Source: Lachnospiraceae bacterium
Lineage (GTDB): Bacteria; Bacillota; Clostridia; Lachnospirales; Lachnospiraceae
NCBI GenBank assembly: GCA_014804655.1
Contig: JAAUZK010000004.1
Coordinates: 6,450 to 70,449, forward strand
Direction of reading: 5' to 3'
Length of the DNA stretch: 64,000 nucleotides
In this document: piece after piece, positions 45,219 to 53,236 of the stretch
Layout of the letters: every line of letters begins with the position of its first letter
Position numbering within the stretch: the stretch's first letter is position 1
Translations under genes and position numbers: made by a program
The notes under the pieces: generated by a model
The model's input: only the letters and a program-made list of their open reading frames with translations
What the model was told of the DNA's origin: nothing
The model's database searches: none

Positions 45219-46301
45219 TTATCCGATTTTGTACATCTCTTCATAGTATTTCTGGTAATCTCCGCTGGTCACATTCTTCATCCACTCTTCATGCTCGAAA
45301 AACCAACGAATCGTACGGCGGATGCCTTCCTTAAACATCGTCTCCGGCTCCCAGCCGATCTCTGCTTTGATCTTGTCCGGCGCAATGGCATATCTTCTGT
45401 CGTGTCCCTTGCGGTCCTCCACGTATGTGATCAGCTCCTCACTGACATGCGCCCTGCGGGGGTCCGACTCCGGCAGCATCTCAAGCAGCGTCTCTATAAT
45501 AATTTTGATAATCTCTATATTCTGTTTCTCGTTATGTCCGCCGATATTGTAAGTTTCAAACAGCTTTCCCTGTTCCTGCACCATATCAATGGCCTTGGCA
45601 TGATCCTCCACATACAGCCAGTCCCGAACATTCTTACCATCACCGTAGACCGGGAGTTTCTTGCCCTGCAATGCGTTATTAATGATTAACGGAATCAGTT
45701 TCTCCGGAAACTGATAAGGACCGTAATTGTTGGAACAGTTGGTGATATTCGCCGGGAAATGATATGTGTCCATATATGCCCTGACTAACATATCGGAGCC
45801 CGCCTTGCTGGCCGAATAAGGACTATGCGGCGCATAGGGCGTAGTTTCATAGAAATAACCGCCGTCCTCCTCGAGAGAACCGTACACTTCGTCCGTAGAC
45901 ACATGGAGAAACTTCTTATCTTCTTTAAAACTGCCGTCCGGAAGTTCCCATGCCGCCTTCGCACAGTTTAACATCACCGCCGTACCCAGCACGTTAGTCT
46001 GTACAAACACCTCCGGATTACGGATACTCCGATCCACATGGCTCTCCGCCGCAAAATGTACAACTCTGTCGATCTCATTCTCAGCAAAAATCTTCGCGAT
46101 CGCCTCCTTATCGCAGATATCAGCTCTGATAAACGTATAATTCTCCCTGTTCTCCACATCCTTCAGATTCTCCAGATTACCCGCATAAGTCAGCGCATCC
46201 ACGTTAATGATCCTGATTTCCCGGTCATACTTGCCAAACATATAATGTATATAATTGGACCCGATAAATCCGGCTCCTCCCGTCACCAAGTATGTTCTCA
46301 T
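45219..46301 (-). CDS. rfbB: dTDP-glucose 4,6-dehydratase
   Basis: 360 residues. NAD-binding GGAGFIGSNYIHYM, HFAAESHVDRSI, HVSTDEVYGSL, and the catalytic YSASKAGSD with Tyr-x3-Lys. It converts dTDP-glucose to dTDP-4-keto-6-deoxyglucose. First gene of the rfbBA-GH25-rfbC-wzm stretch. rfbD, the final reductase for dTDP-rhamnose, is not in the window. Confidence 0.97.
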   Translation of the reverse strand: MRTYLVTGGAGFIGSNYIHYMFGKYDREIRIINVDALTYAGNLENLKDVENRENYTFIRADICDKEAIAKIFAENEIDRVVHFAAESHVDRSIRNPEVFVQTNVLGTAVMLNCAKAAWELPDGSFKEDKKFLHVSTDEVYGSLEEDGGYFYETTPYAPHSPYSASKAGSDMLVRAYMDTYHFPANITNCSNNYGPYQFPEKLIPLIINNALQGKKLPVYGDGKNVRDWLYVEDHAKAIDMVQEQGKLFETYNIGGHNEKQNIEIIKIIIETLLEMLPESDPRRAHVSEELITYVEDRKGHDRRYAIAPDKIKAEIGWEPETMFKEGIRRTIRWFFEHEEWMKNVTSGDYQKYYEEMYKIG

Positions 46302-46496
46302 ACCCTATATTTCCTCCATTCTTTATATTCAAATTAAGTATATCACACACAAAAAAATATTCGATTTCCATATTCTCTTAAGTATGATATAACTCCTTGT
46401 CTTATTATCGTTTAAACCCTATAAAATTGCAACCTTTGATCCGAATATCATTTTTTCATAAACCCATAGTTACTATTCAGACATCGCCAATACCTA

Positions 46497-46633
46497 GCGC
46501 GGATGGAAGTTAATATCTTAAGGAGCCCCTTAAAAAGCGTCAGCGCTTAGCGAGGTTTTTCACGAGCTTAGCGTCTGCTACGCTTTTTACGGAGCGAGAG
46601 CGCGGCTCTGTAGATATGAACTTTCATCTGCGC
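46497..46633. repeat. Family A palindromic repeat, copy 3 (137 bp)
   Basis: Ends GCGCGGATGGAAGTTAATAT... / ...ATATGAACTTTCATCTGCGC pair with three mismatches. The inner part is close to copy 2 (GGAGCCCCTTAAAAAGCGTC, GCTACGCTTTTTACGGAGCG) but lacks the AGTTGCGAAGCAACT hairpin. Left flank CCAATACCTA is shared with copies 2 and 5. It separates rfbB from the large GH25 gene. Confidence 0.88.
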
Positions 46634-46645
46634 GCCCCGGCCACA

Positions 46646-49567
46646 TTAATAATGCATATAACTAATATTCATATCCACATTCCCACTAATCCCACTGACT
46701 CTCCCCTTAGAAGAATACTGCCACATATCATACCTAGTCGCCGTATATGTCGGCGCACTCGCATACTGTGCCAGCCAGATCTTATACCCTGTCAGACTGC
46801 CCGTGTTGATCTTCTCATTAAACCACGTCTTATTCGCATATATCCCTGCGGAGTAACCGGAATTCTGTACCGTCGCACAGAACGCTTTACACACGGCAGT
46901 TCTCATGTCCCTGCTGACACCGTCTCCGCGCCCGCCGCTGCCTTCCACATCTATGAATATCGGATAATCCAGCCCGTATCCGCTGGCAAGCCCCACCGCC
47001 ATAGATGCCTCTTCCACGGCCTCCACTTCATTGACCGCCTGACTGTAAACATAGACTCCGACCTTAAGTCCTGCCGCCTTAGCGCCCTTGATATTACTTC
47101 TGAACTTCGGATCCTCAACCAATACGCCGGTAGAATAGCCCCTGTAACCACAGCGGATGATCACATAGGAAACGCCGGAATTCTTCACTGCATTCCAGTC
47201 AATACTGCCGTTATGCTTGGAAACGTCGATTCCCATGGTGCCGAAATTAGACGACAGCTTGCCGTCACTTCCAAACGTATACTTGGCTCCCTGAATAACC
47301 TGCTCTCCCGTCACATAATTACCGTTCTTATCGTAGAAATAGACATGTCCGTCTATCGTCTGCCAGCCGGTATATTTATACTCAGACACTTTTGTGGATT
47401 TCTTAAAAAAAGCATCCCGCTTGTTGTAATCATCATAGACCGCTTCCTTATACTCACCGTCAGAGCTCTTATAATACATCTGGTTGCCATCTTTGTCTTT
47501 CAGCTTGGCACTGCCGTCCACGGTCTGCGCCTTCTTCACCTTGATCTCATATGTGGCGGCGACGTCCTCTGTCGCGCTGTTTTCACAGACTGCGGTGATC
47601 TTTACCGTGCCCTCTTCCACACCTGTGACTACGCCCTTGTCATCAACTTTAGCTATCTTCTCATTGTCGCTGCTCCACTTGATCTTGCCATCTTTAGGCT
47701 CTGTCTTAGCCGTCAGCGTGATCGTCTTGCCGACAGTCACCTCTTTATCACCGCTTATGCTGACCTTTGTATAGACGACATCCCCATCCTGGTTTTCTGT
47801 ATCATCCTTGTTTTTATCGTCCTTGTCCTTATCTTTGTCGTCTTTGTTATCTTTATCCATGTCATCTTTATTATCGGTATTCTCGTCGCCGTCGCCCTCA
47901 TCCGGTGCTTCCGGTTCGCTGACCGTGACGGAACAGGTCAGTTCCTGAATCATGCTGCCGACCGCCACACGTGCGGTAATCGTCGCGCTTCCCACACCGG
48001 CCCCGGTAACACTGCCCTCACTCACTGTCGCTACCGCAGTATCACTGCTGCTCCACTCTACCGTATAGCGAAGGCTTGTACCACTGACCTTCACACTAAG
48101 CGCTGCGCTCTCTCCCTTATCCAGATTTAAACTGCCGCTGCTTAAACTGATAGATATATTGGCCGGATCTTCATCTGAGCCATCCCCTTCTTCCACCAGC
48201 TTCCTATAATCGCCGCTGACTGTCCAAGGATCCGGGATATCTTTCTTCGAAACCTCTTCATAGACCGCCGTACCTTCCCCGATCGGCGTCTTCGTGGATT
48301 CCACCCACTCCACTGTGTCGGTTAACGCAGATTCTATCACGGTATTCTGTACAGCTTTATCCTCTGCCGCCGCATTTATTTCAGACTCCGACTTTACCTC
48401 ATCCGCCACATCCACCTTTTTATAAGCAATGGTATCCGTGACTTTAATGCTGCTGGCCGAGGCAGGCAGCTTATACTTTGCATGCTCATTGCCTGCAAAA
48501 GGCTTAACCGTCACCTGATAAGTCCCTGCGTCGATTCCGGTCTGATAGATGATACCGTCTTTATCTTCGTCTTTTAAGTCAAAATTCTTCTTACCGTTTG
48601 TCACTTCCACCTCAAACGGCAAACCTCCGATCAATTTGCCCGTCGCTTTATTGACAAACTTGATCTTAAGATCCGACTGGATGGACGTGAGATTAAGCAC
48701 TACTTCAATCTCCTTGTCCTGATCCGCCTGCTCCTCGTGCTGCTGCTCTTCCTGCTCCGGTTCTTCCGCAAGTTCGATCATACCGGCAAGTCTTGCGGAT
48801 TCGGAAACCGCCACAAGCCCGCTCTCCCCGATCACAGAGATACCTTCCAGTTCCTCTCCTACCGTTGCAAATGCAGCCACCTGTTTCTCTATGGACTTCG
48901 CATTGGCATAAAGTGCTCCGGTAACGATCGCACCCGCCAGAACCACAACTCCCAGCAGAGCCACCACCACATCCAAAGTACTCATATCCTCCAGAAAATG
49001 GCGAATTCGCACGATCACGCTGTCATCATCGTCATACTCATCATATTCTTCGTCGTAATACTCTTCGTCTTCATAGTCTTCATCTTCGTCATCATACTCT
49101 TCATCGTCTTCGTCATATTCTTTATCGTCTTCGTCATATTCTTCGTAGTCTTCGTCTTCGCCATCCTCGTTGTTATATTCCTCATCTTCTTCATCGTACT
49201 CTCTGCCTTCATACACTCCGGCTTCTTCGTACGCTTCATCTCCATACTCCTCGTACGACTCGTCTTCATACTCCTCATCTTCCTCGTATGCCTCGTCTTC
49301 ATAGTCTTCATCTTCTACGTATGCTTCCTCTTCATACGCTTCGGATTTTCGGGCAGACGCCTTCCCGCGCCCAGGTTTCTGTCCGCGTCCGCGCTGATAG
49401 GACTCTATCATTTCATCATCAAGACAGAGGAATTCCAGTGTGTCATCCGTCACCTTGTCATCATCCTCATCGTCAAACACTCCGTCTTCACCCATGAGAA
49501 ATTCGTCCAATTCGATCGGCCTGCGGGACTCTCTCTTTTTATTTGCATTGCTCTTTTTGTTTTGCAT
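46646..49567 (-). CDS. Giant GH25 muramidase with acidic Tyr-rich cytoplasmic domain, Ig-like domains and choline-binding-like repeats
   Basis: 973 residues. Residues about 77-182 are almost only Glu, Asp and Tyr; a membrane helix follows (about 198-221), so this acidic part should be cytoplasmic. Outside come a prealbumin-like sandwich (about 290-395), two bacterial Ig-like domains of the Big2 type (SLDKGESAALSVKVSGTSLR..., VTVGKTITLTAKTEPKDGKI...) separated by a Lys/Asp linker, a pair of cell-wall-binding-like repeats (GWQTIDGHVYFYDKNGNYVT) and a C-terminal GH25 domain: MGIDVSKHNGSIDWNAVK, YPIFIDVEG (Asp/Glu pair), WQYSSKG. Probably a wall-remodelling enzyme that reaches far into the envelope. 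The role of the acidic tail is unknown. Confidence 0.87.
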   Translation of the reverse strand: MQNKKSNANKKRESRRPIELDEFLMGEDGVFDDEDDDKVTDDTLEFLCLDDEMIESYQRGRGQKPGRGKASARKSEAYEEEAYVEDEDYEDEAYEEDEEYEDESYEEYGDEAYEEAGVYEGREYDEEDEEYNNEDGEDEDYEEYDEDDKEYDEDDEEYDDEDEDYEDEEYYDEEYDEYDDDDSVIVRIRHFLEDMSTLDVVVALLGVVVLAGAIVTGALYANAKSIEKQVAAFATVGEELEGISVIGESGLVAVSESARLAGMIELAEEPEQEEQQHEEQADQDKEIEVVLNLTSIQSDLKIKFVNKATGKLIGGLPFEVEVTNGKKNFDLKDEDKDGIIYQTGIDAGTYQVTVKPFAGNEHAKYKLPASASSIKVTDTIAYKKVDVADEVKSESEINAAAEDKAVQNTVIESALTDTVEWVESTKTPIGEGTAVYEEVSKKDIPDPWTVSGDYRKLVEEGDGSDEDPANISISLSSGSLNLDKGESAALSVKVSGTSLRYTVEWSSSDTAVATVSEGSVTGAGVGSATITARVAVGSMIQELTCSVTVSEPEAPDEGDGDENTDNKDDMDKDNKDDKDKDKDDKNKDDTENQDGDVVYTKVSISGDKEVTVGKTITLTAKTEPKDGKIKWSSDNEKIAKVDDKGVVTGVEEGTVKITAVCENSATEDVAATYEIKVKKAQTVDGSAKLKDKDGNQMYYKSSDGEYKEAVYDDYNKRDAFFKKSTKVSEYKYTGWQTIDGHVYFYDKNGNYVTGEQVIQGAKYTFGSDGKLSSNFGTMGIDVSKHNGSIDWNAVKNSGVSYVIIRCGYRGYSTGVLVEDPKFRSNIKGAKAAGLKVGVYVYSQAVNEVEAVEEASMAVGLASGYGLDYPIFIDVEGSGGRGDGVSRDMRTAVCKAFCATVQNSGYSAGIYANKTWFNEKINTGSLTGYKIWLAQYASAPTYTATRYDMWQYSSKGRVSGISGNVDMNISYMHY

Positions 49568-49744
49568 TTTATGTAAACCCTTCTTTTTAACATTTTTGTA
49601 ATATTATAGCATAAAAGCTCAATAGATTCAAGGTTTTTTACGATCTCTGCATTTCAGGTAAGATTTACATAAAATTTGATCCATCCAAATACCCGTACGC
49701 GATATTTTACATCGCTTATTATGCCATATTCTGGTAAAATTCGC

Positions 49745-49773
49745 TTGACTTTATCACCTTAAACTGACACAAT
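49745..49773 (+). promoter_or_regulatory. Possible promoter of the zinc-ribbon gene
   Basis: TTGACT at 49745-49750 and CACAAT at 49768-49773, 17 bases apart, 56 bases before the ATG. The -35 is good, the -10 is weak. Confidence 0.4.
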
Positions 49774-49828
49774 ACAAGTGCAACCTTACAATTACAACAA
49801 TCATTTAAAATGAAAAGGGGATTTTACT

Positions 49829-50155
49829 ATGATGTACATGCACTATTGTAAGCGTTGCCATCGGGTCTATATGCTAAACGGACACAAGCAAACCTGTCCG
49901 AAGTGCCGTGAGAATATTGCGGAACTGAAGATCACTTACATGGATTATGCCACCATGGATATGGAGGCGAGGGAACAGTTCTGTAATTGCTGCGCGGACG
50001 AAGAACAGCTACAGAAGTTAAGCACCACTTACCGTATGTATAAGTATAGTAAGTGGTATAAAGAACTACAGGCCCAGTTCCCAACCACTACCATTATTAC
50101 TACCTACACCTTAGCAGAAAGAACCCCGATGGAGAACGCTGTGTCCGTGGTCTGA
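49829..50155 (+). CDS. Small zinc-ribbon protein of unknown function
   Basis: 108 residues. YCKRCHRVYMLNGHKQTCPKC gives two Cys-x2-Cys pairs 14 residues apart, a zinc ribbon; a further CNCC lies at about residue 54. The rest is helical with several Tyr. AAGGGGA precedes the start. It is a single-gene unit with its own terminator, on the strand opposite to the polysaccharide genes. Not recognised beyond the ribbon. Confidence 0.72.
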   Translation: MMYMHYCKRCHRVYMLNGHKQTCPKCRENIAELKITYMDYATMDMEAREQFCNCCADEEQLQKLSTTYRMYKYSKWYKELQAQFPTTTIITTYTLAERTPMENAVSVV

Positions 50156-50183
50156 CCGCCACTCGACACAATCCGTCTAAGAA

Positions 50184-50226
50184 CGCTGCCGGAAAATCAC
50201 GAATTTCCGGCAGCGCTCTTTTTCAT
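50184..50226 (+). terminator. Intrinsic terminator after the zinc-ribbon gene
   Basis: Perfect 12-bp stem CGCTGCCGGAAA / TTTCCGGCAGCG with an 8-base loop, followed by CTCTTTTTC. Confidence 0.92.
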
Positions 50227-50367
50227 TCCGTCTTAAATCAAAAGATTTTATTAAAAAAAACTTAAGCCATGGATTTTTATGGACTTTCATAGTAAAATAA
50301 TGGATATTATGCAAACGCGGACATCCGGAAGGATCAAAAACACCGGAACGCGCAAAAGGAGGCCGTT

Positions 50368-51528
50368 ATGGACCAGAAGCAGAAGAAGAAACGAGTCGCA
50401 CAGACAGAACTGAATATAGAAGAAATCTTAGACGAAAGCCCCGATTCCACAGACGAAAAACCTATATCTGCGGACGGAAAGCCTAAATCCGCGACCGGAG
50501 CACAGAACCTTGCGGCCGGGAAACGCAAATCCACGACCGGAACGCAGAACTCTGCAACCGGAAAACGCAAATCAGGCGGTGTAAATATCCATGCGATCCT
50601 TTTGGGAGCCATCGTACTGATCGCCTGCTTTTCCGCATACAGACTATATAAATGGAATAAAGGAGTTCCGTCAGATTATGATCCGAACTATCAAACCACG
50701 GATTTTGATATTGAGGCGATGGACAGTATCATCCCCCTTGCTCCTGACAAACTGGAGGGACACGAGGATGACGGCGTAACGACGATCCTGTGCCTTGGCG
50801 ACGATCCTTTTTCCCTGAATCAAGGGGAGGGCGGACTGGCGGAACAGATCGCCGCCAAAACCGGCGCCACTGTCTACAACGGCTCCTTTACCGGAACCAC
50901 CATGGCGGCACAGTTTGCCGCCTATAATAACGGATACATTCTGGACGCGTTCTCTTTCTCCTATGTGGCGCATAGCCTCGCTTCCGGAGATTTTGACCTG
51001 ATGAAGACAGCTGCCACCTACAGCTACGATGAATCTTTTCCCAAGACGACAGCCATGTTGGAATCTCTCGACATGAACAGTATTGACATAATCTGTATCA
51101 TGTATGACGGCAGCGACTATATCAACAAGCGTCCCTGCGACGATCCCAACGCGCCCAACTCCATCATCACTTACACGGGTGCCTTAAGAGCCGGCGTAGA
51201 AGCAATTCAGGAAGCGTATCCGCACATTCGTATCGTGGTAATGTCGCACACTTTCTGTCACACGATCAACGAGGAGGGTAATTTCGAGAACGGAGACCGT
51301 ATAGACTTGGGACACGGCACTTTAAGCCACTATCTGCAGAAAGAACTGGATGCCGCCAACGATTGCGGCATATCCCTGATTGATAATTTCTACGGCTCCA
51401 TCAACGAGGATAATTATCTGGATTACATGACGGATTATATCCATTTCAACGATGCCGGAAGAGAACTGCTGGCCAGAAGATTTGTGGAATGTATCTTCCC
51501 GAATCTGGCGGCAGGAGAAAGCGAATAA
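50368..51528 (+). CDS. Membrane-anchored SGNH-like protein with degenerate nucleophile block
   Basis: 386 residues. The cytoplasmic N-terminus has imperfect repeats of the form SATG-xQN-xA-xGKRKS (about 41-69), followed by one membrane helix (about 73-92). The outside domain has the SGNH plan: ILCLGDDPFS in place of GDS (Gly144-Asp145-Asp146), MYDGSDY near residue 250 and DYIHFNDAGRELLARRF near 363, with the Asp-x2-His pair intact. The missing Ser at the first block suggests a non-classical or inactive hydrolase. AAGGAGG lies six bases before the ATG. It stands alone, opposite to the nearby acylation genes but probably working on the same envelope polymer. Confidence 0.72.
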   Translation: MDQKQKKKRVAQTELNIEEILDESPDSTDEKPISADGKPKSATGAQNLAAGKRKSTTGTQNSATGKRKSGGVNIHAILLGAIVLIACFSAYRLYKWNKGVPSDYDPNYQTTDFDIEAMDSIIPLAPDKLEGHEDDGVTTILCLGDDPFSLNQGEGGLAEQIAAKTGATVYNGSFTGTTMAAQFAAYNNGYILDAFSFSYVAHSLASGDFDLMKTAATYSYDESFPKTTAMLESLDMNSIDIICIMYDGSDYINKRPCDDPNAPNSIITYTGALRAGVEAIQEAYPHIRIVVMSHTFCHTINEEGNFENGDRIDLGHGTLSHYLQKELDAANDCGISLIDNFYGSINEDNYLDYMTDYIHFNDAGRELLARRFVECIFPNLAAGESE

Positions 51529-51563
51529 GTCATCCAAAAAAGAGTAACGATAAAACTTCATTG

Positions 51564-51820
51564 ACGGATTGGACAAAATGCTCTCGCAGTTGCCTTACGC
51601 AGTCATATGAGATTTTCTTAATATTCCGTTCAACATCCAGAAATTTCATGGGACGTGCTTATTACCCTAAAGGGTAATAAGCCTATGTCCCAAAAAGCCC
51701 GAAATGAGCCCGGATGGCGAATAGAGGGCGGTTTCGTCCGCATTCTCAACATAGTCGGAATACTTTAGAAAATCCATATGACGAAGTCGGTAACTGCGAG
51801 AGCATTTTGTCCAATCCGCC
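51564..51820. repeat. Family B structured repeat, copy 2 (257 bp)
   Basis: Terminal repeats GGATTGGACAAAATGCTCTC... / ...GAGAGCATTTTGTCCAATCC pair perfectly over 26 bases. Inner pair: TTTTCTTAATATTCCG / CGGAATACTTTAGAAAA. The variable hairpin is long here (CTTATTACCC-TAAA-GGGTAATAAG inside GGGAC / GTCCC). The core AAAGCCCGAAATGAGCCCGG followed by ATGGCGAAT is nearly the same as in copy 1. It fills the gap between two convergent SGNH-type genes. Confidence 0.9.
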
Positions 51821-51859
51821 TCTTAAACTTTATGACTACGCTTTTTTAACATTTATCTC

Positions 51860-51897
51860 AAAAGGAACTTCCCGGCACACGCCCAAGAAGTTCCCTT
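51860..51897 (-). terminator. Intrinsic terminator after the SGNH/acylation-partner gene
   Basis: Stem GGAACTTC / GAAGTTCC with a 15-base loop, directly after the stop codon; on the minus strand it is followed by TTTTGAG. A T-run also exists on the plus strand. Confidence 0.65.
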
Positions 51898-51898
51898 T

Positions 51899-52954
51899 TT
51901 AGTACTCCACCGAAAATAACGTCTCAAAATCAAACCGTTCTATCATATCCCGTGTCTCATCCAGCGCCTGCTCCATCTCTTCCGCACATGTCACCTCGCA
52001 GGCTCCGTCTGCGAAACACTCCGTCATATAACGGTTGATATCCCTGTGGTAATGAGTATAATCCGCGTAGTTGTTTAAGTCCGTCACGATCTCCTCCCGA
52101 TTCGGGAAATAGAATATCCGCACATTATCGTAAGCAAGCAGTGTCTCAGCTATATGCGCATACTCCGCCATGGTCGCTTCCAGATGATTCTCCTGTATCA
52201 CGTCATTCCAGTACAAAATACTGTAGGGCGGAAAGAAAATATAGAACACCGTATCCGGATTCTGTTCGATATACGGGCACAGATTAGCCCGTAAGTTTTT
52301 GCCCGTGCTCTCAATATATGCCGCGGGCGATGTCTCCTCGGACACCGGCGCGGGTGGCTCGTAGTTGTGCATGACCCATTGGATATTATAATATTCATCC
52401 GTCCACCAGCTCTGATACACGGTGGCCAGATCGGTCTTATCCGGATCAGCAAGGGGTCTTAAGATATAGTTTAAGACCACGTCCTTGTTAAAAAGATACT
52501 GCACGTCATTCAGGTAGTTGTCATCATAGAGGTATTCCGGAATCGGGTACTTCGTCTCCTCCACGCCGCCGGTGTAAGTCGTCACGTCAACCCCCAGAAA
52601 GACCGCCTGCACATCATGCCCACTGTCAAAAATAATCTCCATGATATTGGCCTGATCTTTCGGATAAGCGCCGCTGTAACTTAACTTCAGCGCTTTCCGC
52701 CCCAACAGTTCCTCAAACCAGTGCGTATTGAAATTCACCGTCATGGAAGAGCCCAGAATCACACTGTCATACTCCATATGCTTCGCCATTCCGGGGTTCT
52801 GGCTGAGCTGATTGTCCACCAGATAGGGGAACTTCTCAAGGGGTGCATGGTACTGGAAGAAAGGATCTACGCAGATCACCAGCGCCGCCACAAGCACAAA
52901 CAATATTAAGATTACAGATATTGTGGATATGACCCACTTCTTAAATCTGTCCAT
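51899..52954 (-). CDS. SGNH-fold envelope protein, probable partner of the MBOAT acyltransferase
   Basis: 351 residues with one N-terminal membrane helix (about 9-29). VILGSSMTVNF (Gly68-Ser69-Ser70) takes the place of the GDS block and DYTHYHRDIN the place of Asp-x2-His. Proteins of this shape (DltD, AlgJ/AlgX-like) sit beside MBOAT acyltransferases and finish the transfer of an acyl group to an extracellular polymer. Here the MBOAT gene is just upstream on the same strand, supporting that role. The gap between the two holds a folded element (52981-53139). Confidence 0.75.
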   Translation of the reverse strand: MDRFKKWVISTISVILILFVLVAALVICVDPFFQYHAPLEKFPYLVDNQLSQNPGMAKHMEYDSVILGSSMTVNFNTHWFEELLGRKALKLSYSGAYPKDQANIMEIIFDSGHDVQAVFLGVDVTTYTGGVEETKYPIPEYLYDDNYLNDVQYLFNKDVVLNYILRPLADPDKTDLATVYQSWWTDEYYNIQWVMHNYEPPAPVSEETSPAAYIESTGKNLRANLCPYIEQNPDTVFYIFFPPYSILYWNDVIQENHLEATMAEYAHIAETLLAYDNVRIFYFPNREEIVTDLNNYADYTHYHRDINRYMTECFADGACEVTCAEEMEQALDETRDMIERFDFETLFSVEY

Positions 52955-52980
52955 AACTTATTCTCACAATCTCTTTTTAT

Positions 52981-53139
52981 GTAACAGTTCAGCCTTGCTT
53001 CACTGTTACGGAATCTGCCAATCGAGCGTGGCTCGATTTTTCCAAGTCGCCTGCGGCGAGGGGCAGATTCCCTCTTGGCAAAATATACACGTTCTCACGG
53101 ACTTTGCAGCGAGTGCAAAGTCCTGAGCTGAACTGTTAC
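52981..53139. repeat. Cloverleaf-like palindromic element D (159 bp, single copy)
   Basis: Outer ends GTAACAGTTCAG / CTGAACTGTTAC pair perfectly (12 bp). Inside are GGAATCTGCC / GGCAGATTCC enclosing two small hairpins (AATCGAGC-GTG-GCTCGATT and TCGCC-TGC-GGCGA), and a fourth hairpin GACTTTGC-AGCGAGT-GCAAAGTC. A competing stem GTAACAGT / ACTGTTAC is possible at the left end. It lies between the MBOAT and SGNH genes. Confidence 0.8.
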
Positions 53140-53236
53140 CTTTTTCCCTTTGCTTCATACGTGCCCCGGCAAATCACCGATCATCATTAGAATAATTTTG
53201 ACACGTATGTCATTTATCTGTCGCAGATCAAGATCT

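Noticed and set aside
46616-48130. Long plus-strand frame (504 codons) and another at 48737-49576 (279 codons), opposite the giant GH25 gene
   Set aside because: Both are antisense to a well-supported protein with recognisable domains; they are created by codon bias and, in the second case, by the Glu/Asp/Tyr repeat read backwards. No ribosome site or motif.
49015-49339. Tandem-like repeat of TCTTCGTCATA-type units, possible microsatellite or CRISPR
   Set aside because: It is the coding sequence of the acidic Tyr-rich domain; no spacers or exact repeats, so not CRISPR.
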